A DNA stretch of 59,623 nucleotides from an uncultured bacterium (GTDB lineage: Bacteria; Patescibacteriota; Saccharimonadia; Saccharimonadales; Saccharimonadaceae): assembly GCA_903952435.1 (NCBI GenBank), contig CAJBFN010000005.1:1-59623 (forward strand), written 5' to 3'. Below, piece after piece: positions 1-7,259 of this stretch; position 1 is the first letter of the stretch, and the number at the start of each line of letters is the position of its first letter. Under the pieces are notes generated by a model that searched no databases, was not told the origin of the DNA, and saw only the letters and a program-made list of their open reading frames with translations. Made by a program: the position numbers and the translations under genes.

Positions 1-849
1 GTTATGCCACGTTATCGATTAACCGAAAATAAATATCGACGTCAACAGAAAACAGGACGACGCAAGCGGGACAGAACTGATTGGATAATTCATAAAGTAG
101 AACCGATCATAAGCGATCAACTATTCAAAAAAGTCCAAGACCAATTAAAACTAAACGTTAAATTTAAACCGACCAATCGTAAACATAATTACCTACTCAC
201 CGGCCTAATTAAATGTAGTTGTGGCGCAAACAGAAATGGAGATGGCCCGACTGGAAAGAAATATTATCGCTGCACAAGTCGACACAAAAATTTTGATCGC
301 ATCAATCAATGTCCGGTTGGCGGCATAAACGTAACTATCGCAGACTCTCTCGTTTGGAAAACTATCGCTTCCCTTTTGAGCGACCCTACACAAATCCGAA
401 CACATGCAGAAAGATGGATTAAAGCGCAGCAAATCAACAAACCACTCAATGACACACAAAAGATAAGAAAGTCTCTCACAGACGTTGAAAATGAGCAAAA
501 ACGCTATATAGAGGCCTATGGCAAAGGCATTATAAATGAAGAGATGCTTGATCATCATATGCGCGTAACAAACAAACGAAAATCAGTAATTGAAGATGAA
601 CTCGCTACTGCTTCTAAAAACAGAGCTATTACTGGTAAAATAGATATAGAAAAACTCGTAGAGCGAACGACGACAAAATTGAGCGACCTTAATTTTGATC
701 AAAAGAAACATATAGTAGAACGAGTAATAACGAAAATAATAGCTAGCCCAAAGGAGATGATAATATGCGGACAAATACTCGTACCAGCACTTGCAACAGT
801 CGGAAAGGTCAACTATGAGCCTATCAATCGGAATCGTCGGTCTACCTAA
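1..849 (+). CDS. Large serine recombinase/integrase, C-terminal part (5' end outside window)
   Basis: The frame is open from base 1, so the N-terminal resolvase domain lies outside the window. What remains is the end of the Recombinase domain (W-I-x-H-K-V-E-P-I-I-S near residue 27, then L-F-K-K-V-Q), followed by a zinc ribbon (C-S-C at about residues 71-73, Y-Y-R-C near 89, C-P-V-G near 103) and a helical, charged coiled-coil tail at about 140-250. This order is diagnostic for large serine recombinases, which catalyse site-specific insertion and excision of phages and integrative elements. The last codons overlap the first 35 nt of ychF in another frame. The enzyme therefore probably marks the right edge of an element lying to the left. 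The family call is secure; element boundaries are inference. Confidence 0.88.
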   Translation, partial: VMPRYRLTENKYRRQQKTGRRKRDRTDWIIHKVEPIISDQLFKKVQDQLKLNVKFKPTNRKHNYLLTGLIKCSCGANRNGDGPTGKKYYRCTSRHKNFDRINQCPVGGINVTIADSLVWKTIASLLSDPTQIRTHAERWIKAQQINKPLNDTQKIRKSLTDVENEQKRYIEAYGKGIINEEMLDHHMRVTNKRKSVIEDELATASKNRAITGKIDIEKLVERTTTKLSDLNFDQKKHIVERVITKIIASPKEMIICGQILVPALATVGKVNYEPINRNRRST

Positions 850-1891
850 TGTTGGGAAATCAACATTGTTCAATGCGCTGACAAATAATAATATTTTGGC
901 CGCCAATTACCCTTTTGCGACGATTGAGCCTAATACTGGTATCGTGCCAGTTCCTGATGAACGACTAGATAAGTTAGCTGAACTTTATAAATCTAAAAAA
1001 GTAATACCAGCCACCGTAACATTTGTTGACATCGCTGGTCTGGTTGCTGGTGCTAGTAAGGGCGAAGGCCTTGGTAATAAATTTTTGGCCAATATCCGCC
1101 AATGCGACGCGATTATACATATCGTGCGCGCCTTTCAAGACGACAGCGTAATTCACGTATCTGACAAAATTAATCCCCGCGATGATATCGACATTATCAA
1201 CACTGAATTAATTTTGGCTGATATTCAAACTATCGAGACTCGCCTGCCAAAGATTCAAAAAGAGCTAAAAGCTAACCCTAAAATGAAGTTTGCGGCCGAA
1301 TATTTAGACAATTTATTAAACAAATTAAAAGCTGGTACTATGCTGTCCGAACTGCCAGATTTAGACAATGAAATGATTTACGACCTACATTTACTAACTG
1401 CCAAACCTGTGATCTACGCTTTTAATGTAGACGAAGAAACACTAGTCAGTGAAGATAAAAAAGCCGAACTGGCCAAATTAGTCGCGCCAGCAACGGCTAT
1501 ATTTGTATGTGCTAAATTAGAAGACGAGTTAAAAGCTTTAACGCCTGAAGATTCGGCCGAATTATTAGAAAGTTATGGCGTCAAAGAAACTGGATTATTG
1601 CAAATGATACACGCTGCCTATGACATTTTAGGCCTGCAAAGCTACCTAACTGCCGGTCAGGACGAAGTTCGCGCCTGGACAATTCACAAAGGCGCCACCG
1701 CTCCACAAGCCGCCGGCGTCATCCACACCGATTTCGAACGAGGCTTTATCGCTGCCCAAATCGTAAACTATAACGATCTAATCGCCGCCGGCTCCGAAGT
1801 AGCCGCCAAACAGCAAGGTAAAATGCGCACCGAGGGCAAAGAATACATTATGCGCCCCGACGATGTGGTTGAGTTTAGATTTAACGTATAA
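815..1891 (+). CDS. ychF: Ribosome-binding ATPase YchF (Obg-family P-loop NTPase)
   Basis: A 358-aa protein, the usual YchF length. The P-loop G-L-P-N-V-G-K-S-T is at residues 9-17. The D-I-A-G-L-V-x-G-A-S-x-G-E-G-L-G segment is the YchF switch II. The base-recognition motif is N-V-D-E rather than N-K-x-D, as expected for the ATP-preferring YchF branch. The C-terminal TGS domain ends in the typical R-P-D-D-V-V-E-F-R-F-N-V. I chose the start at 815 over an in-frame ATG at 791 because residue 1 then begins the conserved S-L-S-I-G-I-V-G strand, and a GGAAAGG lies just upstream. The recombinase reading frame overlaps its first 35 nt, so its native promoter may have been displaced. Confidence 0.96.
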   Translation: MSLSIGIVGLPNVGKSTLFNALTNNNILAANYPFATIEPNTGIVPVPDERLDKLAELYKSKKVIPATVTFVDIAGLVAGASKGEGLGNKFLANIRQCDAIIHIVRAFQDDSVIHVSDKINPRDDIDIINTELILADIQTIETRLPKIQKELKANPKMKFAAEYLDNLLNKLKAGTMLSELPDLDNEMIYDLHLLTAKPVIYAFNVDEETLVSEDKKAELAKLVAPATAIFVCAKLEDELKALTPEDSAELLESYGVKETGLLQMIHAAYDILGLQSYLTAGQDEVRAWTIHKGATAPQAAGVIHTDFERGFIAAQIVNYNDLIAAGSEVAAKQQGKMRTEGKEYIMRPDDVVEFRFNV

Positions 1892-1895
1892 AAAA

Positions 1896-2618
1896 CTATT
1901 TTTGAAGAGACTTCAACAAATAAAACCGCTCTTGATTACCCTTTGCACCAGCGACATCACTGTCGCGTTTATTAATAATTACAAAAAACTGGCGTGCCCA
2001 ATCTTCAAAATCTTTTAAAATCTGCCGACGCATTGAATCGTTTTTAATAATACCTTTGTTAGTTTGACCTATCCCCGCCTCAAATTGCGGCTTTACCATC
2101 GCCACAATTTGCGTATCAGTGTTAGATAAAAAATTGTGTAAATGAGGTAATATTTCGCGCAAACTAATAAACGAAACGTCAGCCACAATAATGTCTGGCG
2201 CCGTATCTAAATAAAAGTCACGAATATCGGTCTTTTCATGCAACTCGATACGTTTGTCGCCGCGTAAACTTGGATGTAACTGGTCCGTCCCGACATCAAC
2301 CGCATAAACTTTAGTCGCACCATTACGCAAAGCAAAATCCGTAAAACCGCCAGTGCTACTGCCAACATCTAAAACCGTTTTACCGCGAAAATCTAGCTTG
2401 AAAATATCTGCTACCGACGCCAACTTTAGACCAGCCCGACTGACATATTGAACATCGACATTAATCCTAATATCCGCATCCGACCCAACAAAATAGCCAG
2501 GTTTCAAGATAACCTGACCATTTACCGTGACCTTACCTAATTTAATCCAAGACTCAGCCTGAGACCTGGTAGCCACTATTTTTCTTTTGGTAATTTCTTG
2601 GTCTAATCTAAATTTCAT
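1896..2618 (-). CDS. tlyA: TlyA-family 2'-O-methyltransferase (S4 + FtsJ-like domains)
   Basis: A 240-aa protein with an N-terminal S4 RNA-binding domain (about residues 2-62, with R-S-Q-A-E-S-W-I and G-K-V-T-V-N-G). A Rossmann methyltransferase follows: SAM motif V-L-D-V-G-S-S-T-G-G-F-T-D, then D-I-I-V-A-D-V-S-F-I-S-L and A-M-V-K-P-Q-F-E. TlyA proteins 2'-O-methylate cytidines in 16S and/or 23S rRNA, although many are annotated haemolysin A. The gene is tail-to-tail with ychF (4-nt gap) and follows the DUF5663-type gene by 31 nt on the same strand. No clear Shine-Dalgarno precedes the ATG. Confidence 0.93.
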   Translation of the reverse strand: MKFRLDQEITKRKIVATRSQAESWIKLGKVTVNGQVILKPGYFVGSDADIRINVDVQYVSRAGLKLASVADIFKLDFRGKTVLDVGSSTGGFTDFALRNGATKVYAVDVGTDQLHPSLRGDKRIELHEKTDIRDFYLDTAPDIIVADVSFISLREILPHLHNFLSNTDTQIVAMVKPQFEAGIGQTNKGIIKNDSMRRQILKDFEDWARQFFVIINKRDSDVAGAKGNQERFYLLKSLQK

Positions 2619-2649
2619 AATAATTAAGCTGCAGAGTAGACCACAAAGA

Positions 2650-3051
2650 TTATTTTCGCTGAGCGGCGATTAAACCTTGTTTTGTCTCTTCCATCGCATC
2701 TGCCACTATCTGGCCGTAACTAGGCACGTTCATCTCGAGCCATTTTGTAACACCATAGGCTTTTACAAAATCATCTTCCGATACGCCACTCTCTTTCATA
2801 GCTGATACATACTCTGGCGACTCTGCGTAATATGGAATAACTTTCACTAGCCAATTGCGCACCTCACCTGCCGTACCAAGTGTTAAATAATCAAACTCAT
2901 CAACCAATACATCAGATAGCTGTTCTGACATCTTCATAGATATCTTGCCTTGTATGTTTTGCATAATTCCTGGTATTAGCTCATCCTGCATAGCCTGCGG
3001 CATATCCGCAACACCAATCTCTTTTAAGTATTCTTCTGATAAGTCAAACAT
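2650..3051 (-). CDS. Uncharacterised helical protein (DUF5663-like)
   Basis: A 133-aa acidic, all-helical protein with no signal peptide or membrane segment. It begins M-F-D-L-S-E-E-Y-L-K-E-I-G-V-A-D-M-P, reminiscent of the short DUF5663 family seen in candidate-phylum bacteria; this assignment is from memory and moderate. The start at 3051 was chosen over an upstream ATG at 3075 because a GGGGGTG ribosome-binding site sits 5 nt before it. It lies 32 nt downstream of the 800-aa gene on the same strand and is probably cotranscribed with it. Function unknown. Confidence 0.7.
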   Translation of the reverse strand: MFDLSEEYLKEIGVADMPQAMQDELIPGIMQNIQGKISMKMSEQLSDVLVDEFDYLTLGTAGEVRNWLVKVIPYYAESPEYVSAMKESGVSEDDFVKAYGVTKWLEMNVPSYGQIVADAMEETKQGLIAAQRK

Positions 3052-3082
3052 TTTTGCACCCCCTTTTTTTATCAATTTAATT

Positions 3083-5485
3083 TTATCTTATCCTACGACT
3101 ACCGTCTATCACACCATCAACCCTCAATTGCGCTAGAATTTCGTCAGCAATTCTAACACCAACACCAAGATTCTTTTGAATTGCTATTGAAGAAGCATAT
3201 GCCGGTTCGTTACCCCTAGAATCTCGGAAAGTCCTAAGGCCACTAACGACCTGATCATATTGTTCTTTACTGTAGACTCGCTCTGGCACTTTATTAAACT
3301 CTGGCGCAGCTGATGATCCGAATTCTGATGAGCCAGATTGTTGATCTGCAGGTGGAATGTTTTCTTCAACCACTTCAGGCCCAATTTCCTCTAGCGGCTG
3401 AGATTCTGATAATTCCGGTACTTCTTCTACTGTTGCATCAACTTCTGGAATATCTAATATTTGAGGCTCTTCCTCTGGAGTATTTGTTACCGGCAAACTT
3501 TCTGACTCTACTGATACTGCTGGTTCATTATCAACAACTATATTTTCAGCCTGTTGGTTTTCTGAGCTAAGCTTCATATTAATCCTATTGTAATTAGCGG
3601 CTCCACCAAATCTGCCGACTGCCATCTTACCCCAATGAAGGTTAGATACAGATAATGCACCTGCTAACACCGACAATACACCTGTTGTAATACGATTTTT
3701 ATTCTTGTCATAATTCGATAGCTCTATTTGCTCTTTACCTAAGTAATCACTCATTCCGGTAAACGCTCTTGTCACCTCGTCTTTATCACGAATATTTTCT
3801 ATACTCTCGACAGAGTTTTGCATAGATTCTTTCTCGGCCAATCCCTGGATTGCCCTTCTTTCCTTACTCCTCTGGTTAAAGTCTTTCGAAGCAACTTCCA
3901 GCCTATTTAGATAATCATCACGGCTCTCACCTTCTTTGCGAGCCAAGCCATTTTCTACCACTATTGAATTTTCTTTATCGCTTGCCGCACTCAAAACATC
4001 TTTGTGTGCTTCAAATGACGAACCGCCATAGCCGGGCCTTGTAAACGCAGCCACAGTTCCAACTGCGATAGCCGCACCAACTACAGGGTTAGCCACGCCA
4101 ATCGCCACTGCTCCAGCCCAAGCTAACGTTCCAACGCCATTTGAACCCGCGGCTCTTGCGAATGGCCTTAAAACTTTTGGCAAACGGTCGATTGAGCTAA
4201 ATATTTTCCTAAACAAATTACCATTTTCTATTTGATTCTTAATTTTACCATTAAGCTCAAAATCCTGATCAAGTTTATTTTTTATAGCATCAGCATTTAA
4301 CTGCTCAGTCTTTTCTTCAATAGACAGCTCGCTTCTACCATCCAGCTCATTAATCTTTGCATCATATTTAGACGCCAAAAGTTCGGCTGATAATTTTACA
4401 TAATCATCCTTGGCTTTTTCTAGCACCTCTGCATGTCCAAAACCACCACCAAAAATACCTCTGCGTTTAGCCAAAGCTTCTGCGAAGTTTTCTTGCGCTT
4501 GCTTGTATTGCTCATTTAGCTCTTCATTTTCGTCCTTTTGTTCTTCTGGATTTTTTTCTGGTGCTGGCGGCAAAACTTCAACTGGCGTATCAATTACCCC
4601 TGCTGGCTCGACACTATCAATTGCAGGTATTTCGTTTGTTTCTATTGGAGCTTCGATTATTAGCTCGTCACTTTCAAGCTCTTCATTAATAATAGACTGT
4701 CTTACTTCTGATTTATGTGGAACTAGTACCGGATCCCCATCTGCAACTCGCCCGTCTTGACGACGATCCGATATGTCTGGATGTACCTTATTGTTCAATT
4801 CGTAAGTTTGGTATATCTCAGTTCTCTTGATTGGATTAGTAATATTCTCAAGCCTTGATTCTACAGCCGACACAGATTCTGATTCATCGCCTACTTTTTT
4901 ATTCAGGCTATATTCACGCTCTTTGTTGTCAGAAAATTCATTTTTGAACTGTTCGCGCAGTCTAGATCGCTCTTCTAAATCTTGAGTCTCTAGAATTCTA
5001 TTTTTTAAAGATTCTCGTTTGGAATCATAGCGCAAACCATCGCGTCGCTTTTCTTCATCATACTTCGCAAACTTTGGGTCGTACAAATACATCGCTTCTT
5101 CCAGCTCATTTTTTGCTGTCGCAATATCTTGACGCATACCTTCTTGAACAAACTCATTTTTTGCCTGTTTATCATCCCAGAAAGCTTTGTATTTTTTATA
5201 CTGATCATACTTTAAAGCTAAATTTAACTTAATTACCTCTGAATCACTCTCTGCCCGACCAGTCGCCTCTGCAATATTCTTTATATCCTCTTGCGTATAG
5301 GAATTTTCAGTTTCTCTTTCTCGAATATCCTCTATTGCCTTTGGGCCTTTTGATCTTTCGGCAGCTTCCATGGTGCTTTCTACAGCCTCTTTGCCCATTT
5401 CTTGTGCTATCTCATCATTATTTAAGCCCTTTTCCATCTCTGGACTAGGGTTATTATTTACGCTACTGGTTGGTTCTTTTTCCAT
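3083..5485 (-). CDS. Large coiled-coil/membrane protein with C-terminal winged-helix (FtsK-gamma-like) domain
   Basis: An 800-aa protein that I cannot assign to a named family. The first about 400 residues are highly charged, E/K-rich and probably coiled-coil, with a Pro/Glu-rich linker near 270-310. Around 450-490 there is an Ala/Gly/Val-rich hydrophobic stretch (about 35 residues) and a second hydrophobic segment near 605-625. An acidic Pro/Glu/Ser linker follows. The last about 65 residues (Y-D-Q-V-V-S-G-L ... G-V-G-V-R-I-A-D-E-I-L-A-Q-L-R-V-D-G-V-I) look like the winged-helix gamma domain at the end of FtsK/SpoIIIE. A DNA-tethering role at the membrane is possible but inferred. GGGAG lies 11 nt before the ATG. 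Confidence 0.75.
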   Translation of the reverse strand: MEKEPTSSVNNNPSPEMEKGLNNDEIAQEMGKEAVESTMEAAERSKGPKAIEDIRERETENSYTQEDIKNIAEATGRAESDSEVIKLNLALKYDQYKKYKAFWDDKQAKNEFVQEGMRQDIATAKNELEEAMYLYDPKFAKYDEEKRRDGLRYDSKRESLKNRILETQDLEERSRLREQFKNEFSDNKEREYSLNKKVGDESESVSAVESRLENITNPIKRTEIYQTYELNNKVHPDISDRRQDGRVADGDPVLVPHKSEVRQSIINEELESDELIIEAPIETNEIPAIDSVEPAGVIDTPVEVLPPAPEKNPEEQKDENEELNEQYKQAQENFAEALAKRRGIFGGGFGHAEVLEKAKDDYVKLSAELLASKYDAKINELDGRSELSIEEKTEQLNADAIKNKLDQDFELNGKIKNQIENGNLFRKIFSSIDRLPKVLRPFARAAGSNGVGTLAWAGAVAIGVANPVVGAAIAVGTVAAFTRPGYGGSSFEAHKDVLSAASDKENSIVVENGLARKEGESRDDYLNRLEVASKDFNQRSKERRAIQGLAEKESMQNSVESIENIRDKDEVTRAFTGMSDYLGKEQIELSNYDKNKNRITTGVLSVLAGALSVSNLHWGKMAVGRFGGAANYNRINMKLSSENQQAENIVVDNEPAVSVESESLPVTNTPEEEPQILDIPEVDATVEEVPELSESQPLEEIGPEVVEENIPPADQQSGSSEFGSSAAPEFNKVPERVYSKEQYDQVVSGLRTFRDSRGNEPAYASSIAIQKNLGVGVRIADEILAQLRVDGVIDGSRRIR

Positions 5486-5511
5486 TCTTATTTTTCTCCC
5501 AGTTTGCCTAT

Positions 5512-5517
5512 ATTATA
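5512..5517 (-). promoter_or_regulatory. -10 box for the 800-aa protein gene
   Basis: TATAAT on the minus strand, 26 nt before the ATG at 5485. This leaves room for a short leader carrying the GGGAG ribosome-binding site. No convincing -35 box is seen. Confidence 0.45.
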
Positions 5518-5584
5518 TAGTACTCATTAAGATGTATTTTACAGTCGAAATTATCTAAAAGCAATAGCGCAATGATACTAGCTA

Positions 5585-6148
5585 TTACTTCTTTCGCTCG
5601 CGATAACTACCGTCCTCAGTGCTAACACTAATCACATCGCCGGTTTTAATAAATGCAGGAACTTTAACAACCAAACCAGTCTCAAGCGTTGCATCTTTTA
5701 ATACACTACTGGTAGTGTCGCCTTTTGTAATACTTTCAGCATAAGTTACCGTCAAATATACATTTTTAGGCAGCTCAATATTTGTAACATTACCGTTAAA
5801 TGATTGCAGAGTCAAATTTTCAGCCTCTTTCAAAAAACCAGCCGATTCTTCAATAACATCCGCAGGTAGTTCAAATTGTTCAAAAGTTTCAGGGTCCATA
5901 AAATAATAACTGCTGCCGTCATTATAAAGATATTGCACTGTCTGATTAACAACTTCAGCTGATTCAATTTTTTCCTGACCCTTAAAGGTCTTTGGGATAA
6001 CACTGCCATCAATTAGGTTTTTAATCTTAACATTAACAATACTGCCGCCACGTCCGACAACTTTTTGGTTGTATTCAATAACCTTGAACGGTTTACCATC
6101 CAATTCAATTACAACGCCCTTTTTCAGTTCTGTTGGTGAATAAGCCAT
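5585..6148 (-). CDS. efp: Translation elongation factor P
   Basis: A 187-aa protein with the three-domain EF-P layout: a KOW-like N domain, an OB domain containing the Y-L-Y-N-D-G-S-S-Y-Y-F-M-D family signature, and a C-terminal OB domain ending D-V-I-S-V-S-T-E-D-G-S-Y-x-x-R. EF-P relieves ribosome stalling at polyproline. The domain I tip loop reads G-R-G-G-S with Arg33 where E. coli has the modified Lys34. It is the last gene of rpsF-ssb-rpsR-efp, starting 4 nt after the rpsR stop. The window shows no modification enzyme. Confidence 0.96.
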   Translation of the reverse strand: MAYSPTELKKGVVIELDGKPFKVIEYNQKVVGRGGSIVNVKIKNLIDGSVIPKTFKGQEKIESAEVVNQTVQYLYNDGSSYYFMDPETFEQFELPADVIEESAGFLKEAENLTLQSFNGNVTNIELPKNVYLTVTYAESITKGDTTSSVLKDATLETGLVVKVPAFIKTGDVISVSTEDGSYRERKK

Positions 6149-6151
6149 ATA

Positions 6152-6355
6152 CTATCCCTGAATTTGAAATGGTAACATTGCTAGGTGCCTAGCACGTTTG
6201 ATAGCAACTGCTATTTGGCGTTGTTGCTTTGCGCTAAGACCAGTCTTGCCAACTGATTTGATTCGACCGTAAATGTCGATAAATCGCTGTAAAGTCTTTA
6301 CATCTTTGTAGTCAAAATAAACTGGTGTATCTTTTTTAAATCGTTTCATTGTCAT
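6152..6355 (-). CDS. rpsR: 30S ribosomal protein bS18
   Basis: A 67-aa protein with the bS18 core: [14 protein letters not shown], then [31 protein letters not shown]. Three in-frame ATGs compete (6367, 6355, 6349). I favour 6355 because GGAG lies 6 nt upstream. The N terminus has no cysteines. bS18 pairs with bS6 on the 30S platform, and both are encoded in this operon. Confidence 0.96.
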   Translation of the reverse strand: MTMKRFKKDTPVYFDYKDVKTLQRFIDIYGRIKSVGKTGLSAKQQRQIAVAIKRARHLAMLPFQIQG

Positions 6356-6373
6356 AAATTTCTCCATTAATCC

Positions 6374-6805
6374 TTAAAAAGGAATTTCACTTAAATCAAT
6401 AGGTTTGTCGTCGATGTCTTCAATAACAACATCTTCGCTTTTTTTGCTGGCACTCTTTGGCGCGCTAGTTTGGCGATTGCCATCACTTGGGCCGTCCAAA
6501 AAGGTAACGTCGGTTGCAGTAACTTCAATTTTAGTTCGTTTTTTTCCGGTTTCTTTATCATCCCAGCTGTCCTGTCGCAGGCGACCTTGAACCAAAACTT
6601 TTCGGCCTTTACCTAGGTACTGCATAACTAAATCGCCTAGCTTTTCCCAAGCTGTAACTTCAAAAAAGTCAGCTGTGTCATCTTGGCCGCCGCGATCAAC
6701 TGCAATGCTAAAATTAACAATATTTTTACCACTAGTTGTTGTTCGTAGCTCTGGATCACGAGTTAAGCGACCTAATAATATTACTTGGTTGATGCTTTTT
6801 GCCAT
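6374..6805 (-). CDS. ssb: Single-stranded DNA-binding protein
   Basis: A 143-aa protein with an OB fold at about residues 1-105 (N-Q-V-I-L-L-G-R-L-T-R-D-P-E-L-R, then F-x-V-T-A-W-E-K-L-G and G-R-K-V-L-V-Q-G-R-L-R). A polar linker follows, then an acidic tail ending D-L-S-E-I-P-F. The tail is the standard hook by which SSB recruits replication and repair proteins. It sits between rpsF and rpsR, the classic bacterial order, and starts 5 nt after the rpsF stop. Confidence 0.97.
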   Translation of the reverse strand: MAKSINQVILLGRLTRDPELRTTTSGKNIVNFSIAVDRGGQDDTADFFEVTAWEKLGDLVMQYLGKGRKVLVQGRLRQDSWDDKETGKKRTKIEVTATDVTFLDGPSDGNRQTSAPKSASKKSEDVVIEDIDDKPIDLSEIPF

Positions 6806-6810
6806 TGTTT

Positions 6811-7161
6811 TTACTCCTCTTCGCTTGCATCAGTTTTTGATGCGTTTTCTTTTGCTTCCAACAAAGCCTTGCGGCCCTTTAAATCAGCAGCGACAAGCAA
6901 ATAACGCAATACTTCGTCTGAAATATTTAGTATGTTGCTAATTTTCAAAGGCGCATCAGATGGTAGTTTAACATCAAAATAAACATAGACACCGAAGTCT
7001 TCGTTTTTGATCTTGTAAGCTAATCTCTTTTTGCCCCAAATATCTTCTTTGATAATATTTCCGCCGTTAGCTGTGATAAGATTGCGCACTTTTGTAAGTG
7101 GTTTTTCAATATCGACTTCTAGGTCGGGGTGAATTAGAACTGTTAGTTCGTATTCTTTCAT
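6811..7161 (-). CDS. rpsF: 30S ribosomal protein bS6
   Basis: A 116-aa protein beginning M-K-E-Y-E-L-T-V-L-I-H-P-D-L. It contains the bS6 signature W-G-K-K-R-L-A-Y-K-I-K and ends with a charged tail rich in Asp and Glu. It is the first gene of the rpsF-ssb-rpsR-efp operon, with a strong AAAGGAGG ribosome-binding site and a promoter at 7231-7259. The leader contains a stable hairpin that could be an autoregulatory site for bS6-bS18. Confidence 0.96.
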   Translation of the reverse strand: MKEYELTVLIHPDLEVDIEKPLTKVRNLITANGGNIIKEDIWGKKRLAYKIKNEDFGVYVYFDVKLPSDAPLKISNILNISDEVLRYLLVAADLKGRKALLEAKENASKTDASEEE

Positions 7162-7192
7162 TTAGATTTCCTCCTTTGGAATCCTTATGGAT

Positions 7193-7211
7193 GTTTACAC
7201 TGTATGTAAAC
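7193..7211 (-). promoter_or_regulatory. Leader hairpin of the rpsF operon
   Basis: A perfect 7-bp stem (GTTTACA / TGTAAAC) with a 5-nt loop lies in the about 65-nt rpsF leader. A smaller ATCC/GGAT hairpin follows just before the ribosome-binding site. Many bacteria autoregulate rpsF-rpsR through a bS6:bS18-binding leader structure. Whether this is such a site is not proven by sequence. Confidence 0.4.
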
Positions 7212-7230
7212 TGAGTTAATAACGTTACAA

Positions 7231-7259
7231 ATTATAGCATAAATTACAGATAAGGTCTA
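7231..7259 (-). promoter_or_regulatory. Promoter of rpsF-ssb-rpsR-efp
   Basis: TAGACC (-35), a 17-bp spacer and TATAAT (-10) preceded by TGC, an extended -10. It sits at the 3' edge of ftsK. Unlike many promoters here it gives a leader of about 65 nt and the gene has a strong ribosome-binding site. Confidence 0.7.

Noticed and set aside
1892-1920. Short TTGAAG/CTTCAA hairpin as the ychF-tlyA terminator
   Set aside because: Only 6 bp with no GC-rich core and mostly within the tlyA coding end; too weak to call.
4410-4760. Plus-strand 116-aa open frame (Ser-rich) inside the 800-aa gene
   Set aside because: It is the antisense shadow of a Glu/Leu-rich coding region; no promoter or ribosome-binding site and low-complexity composition.
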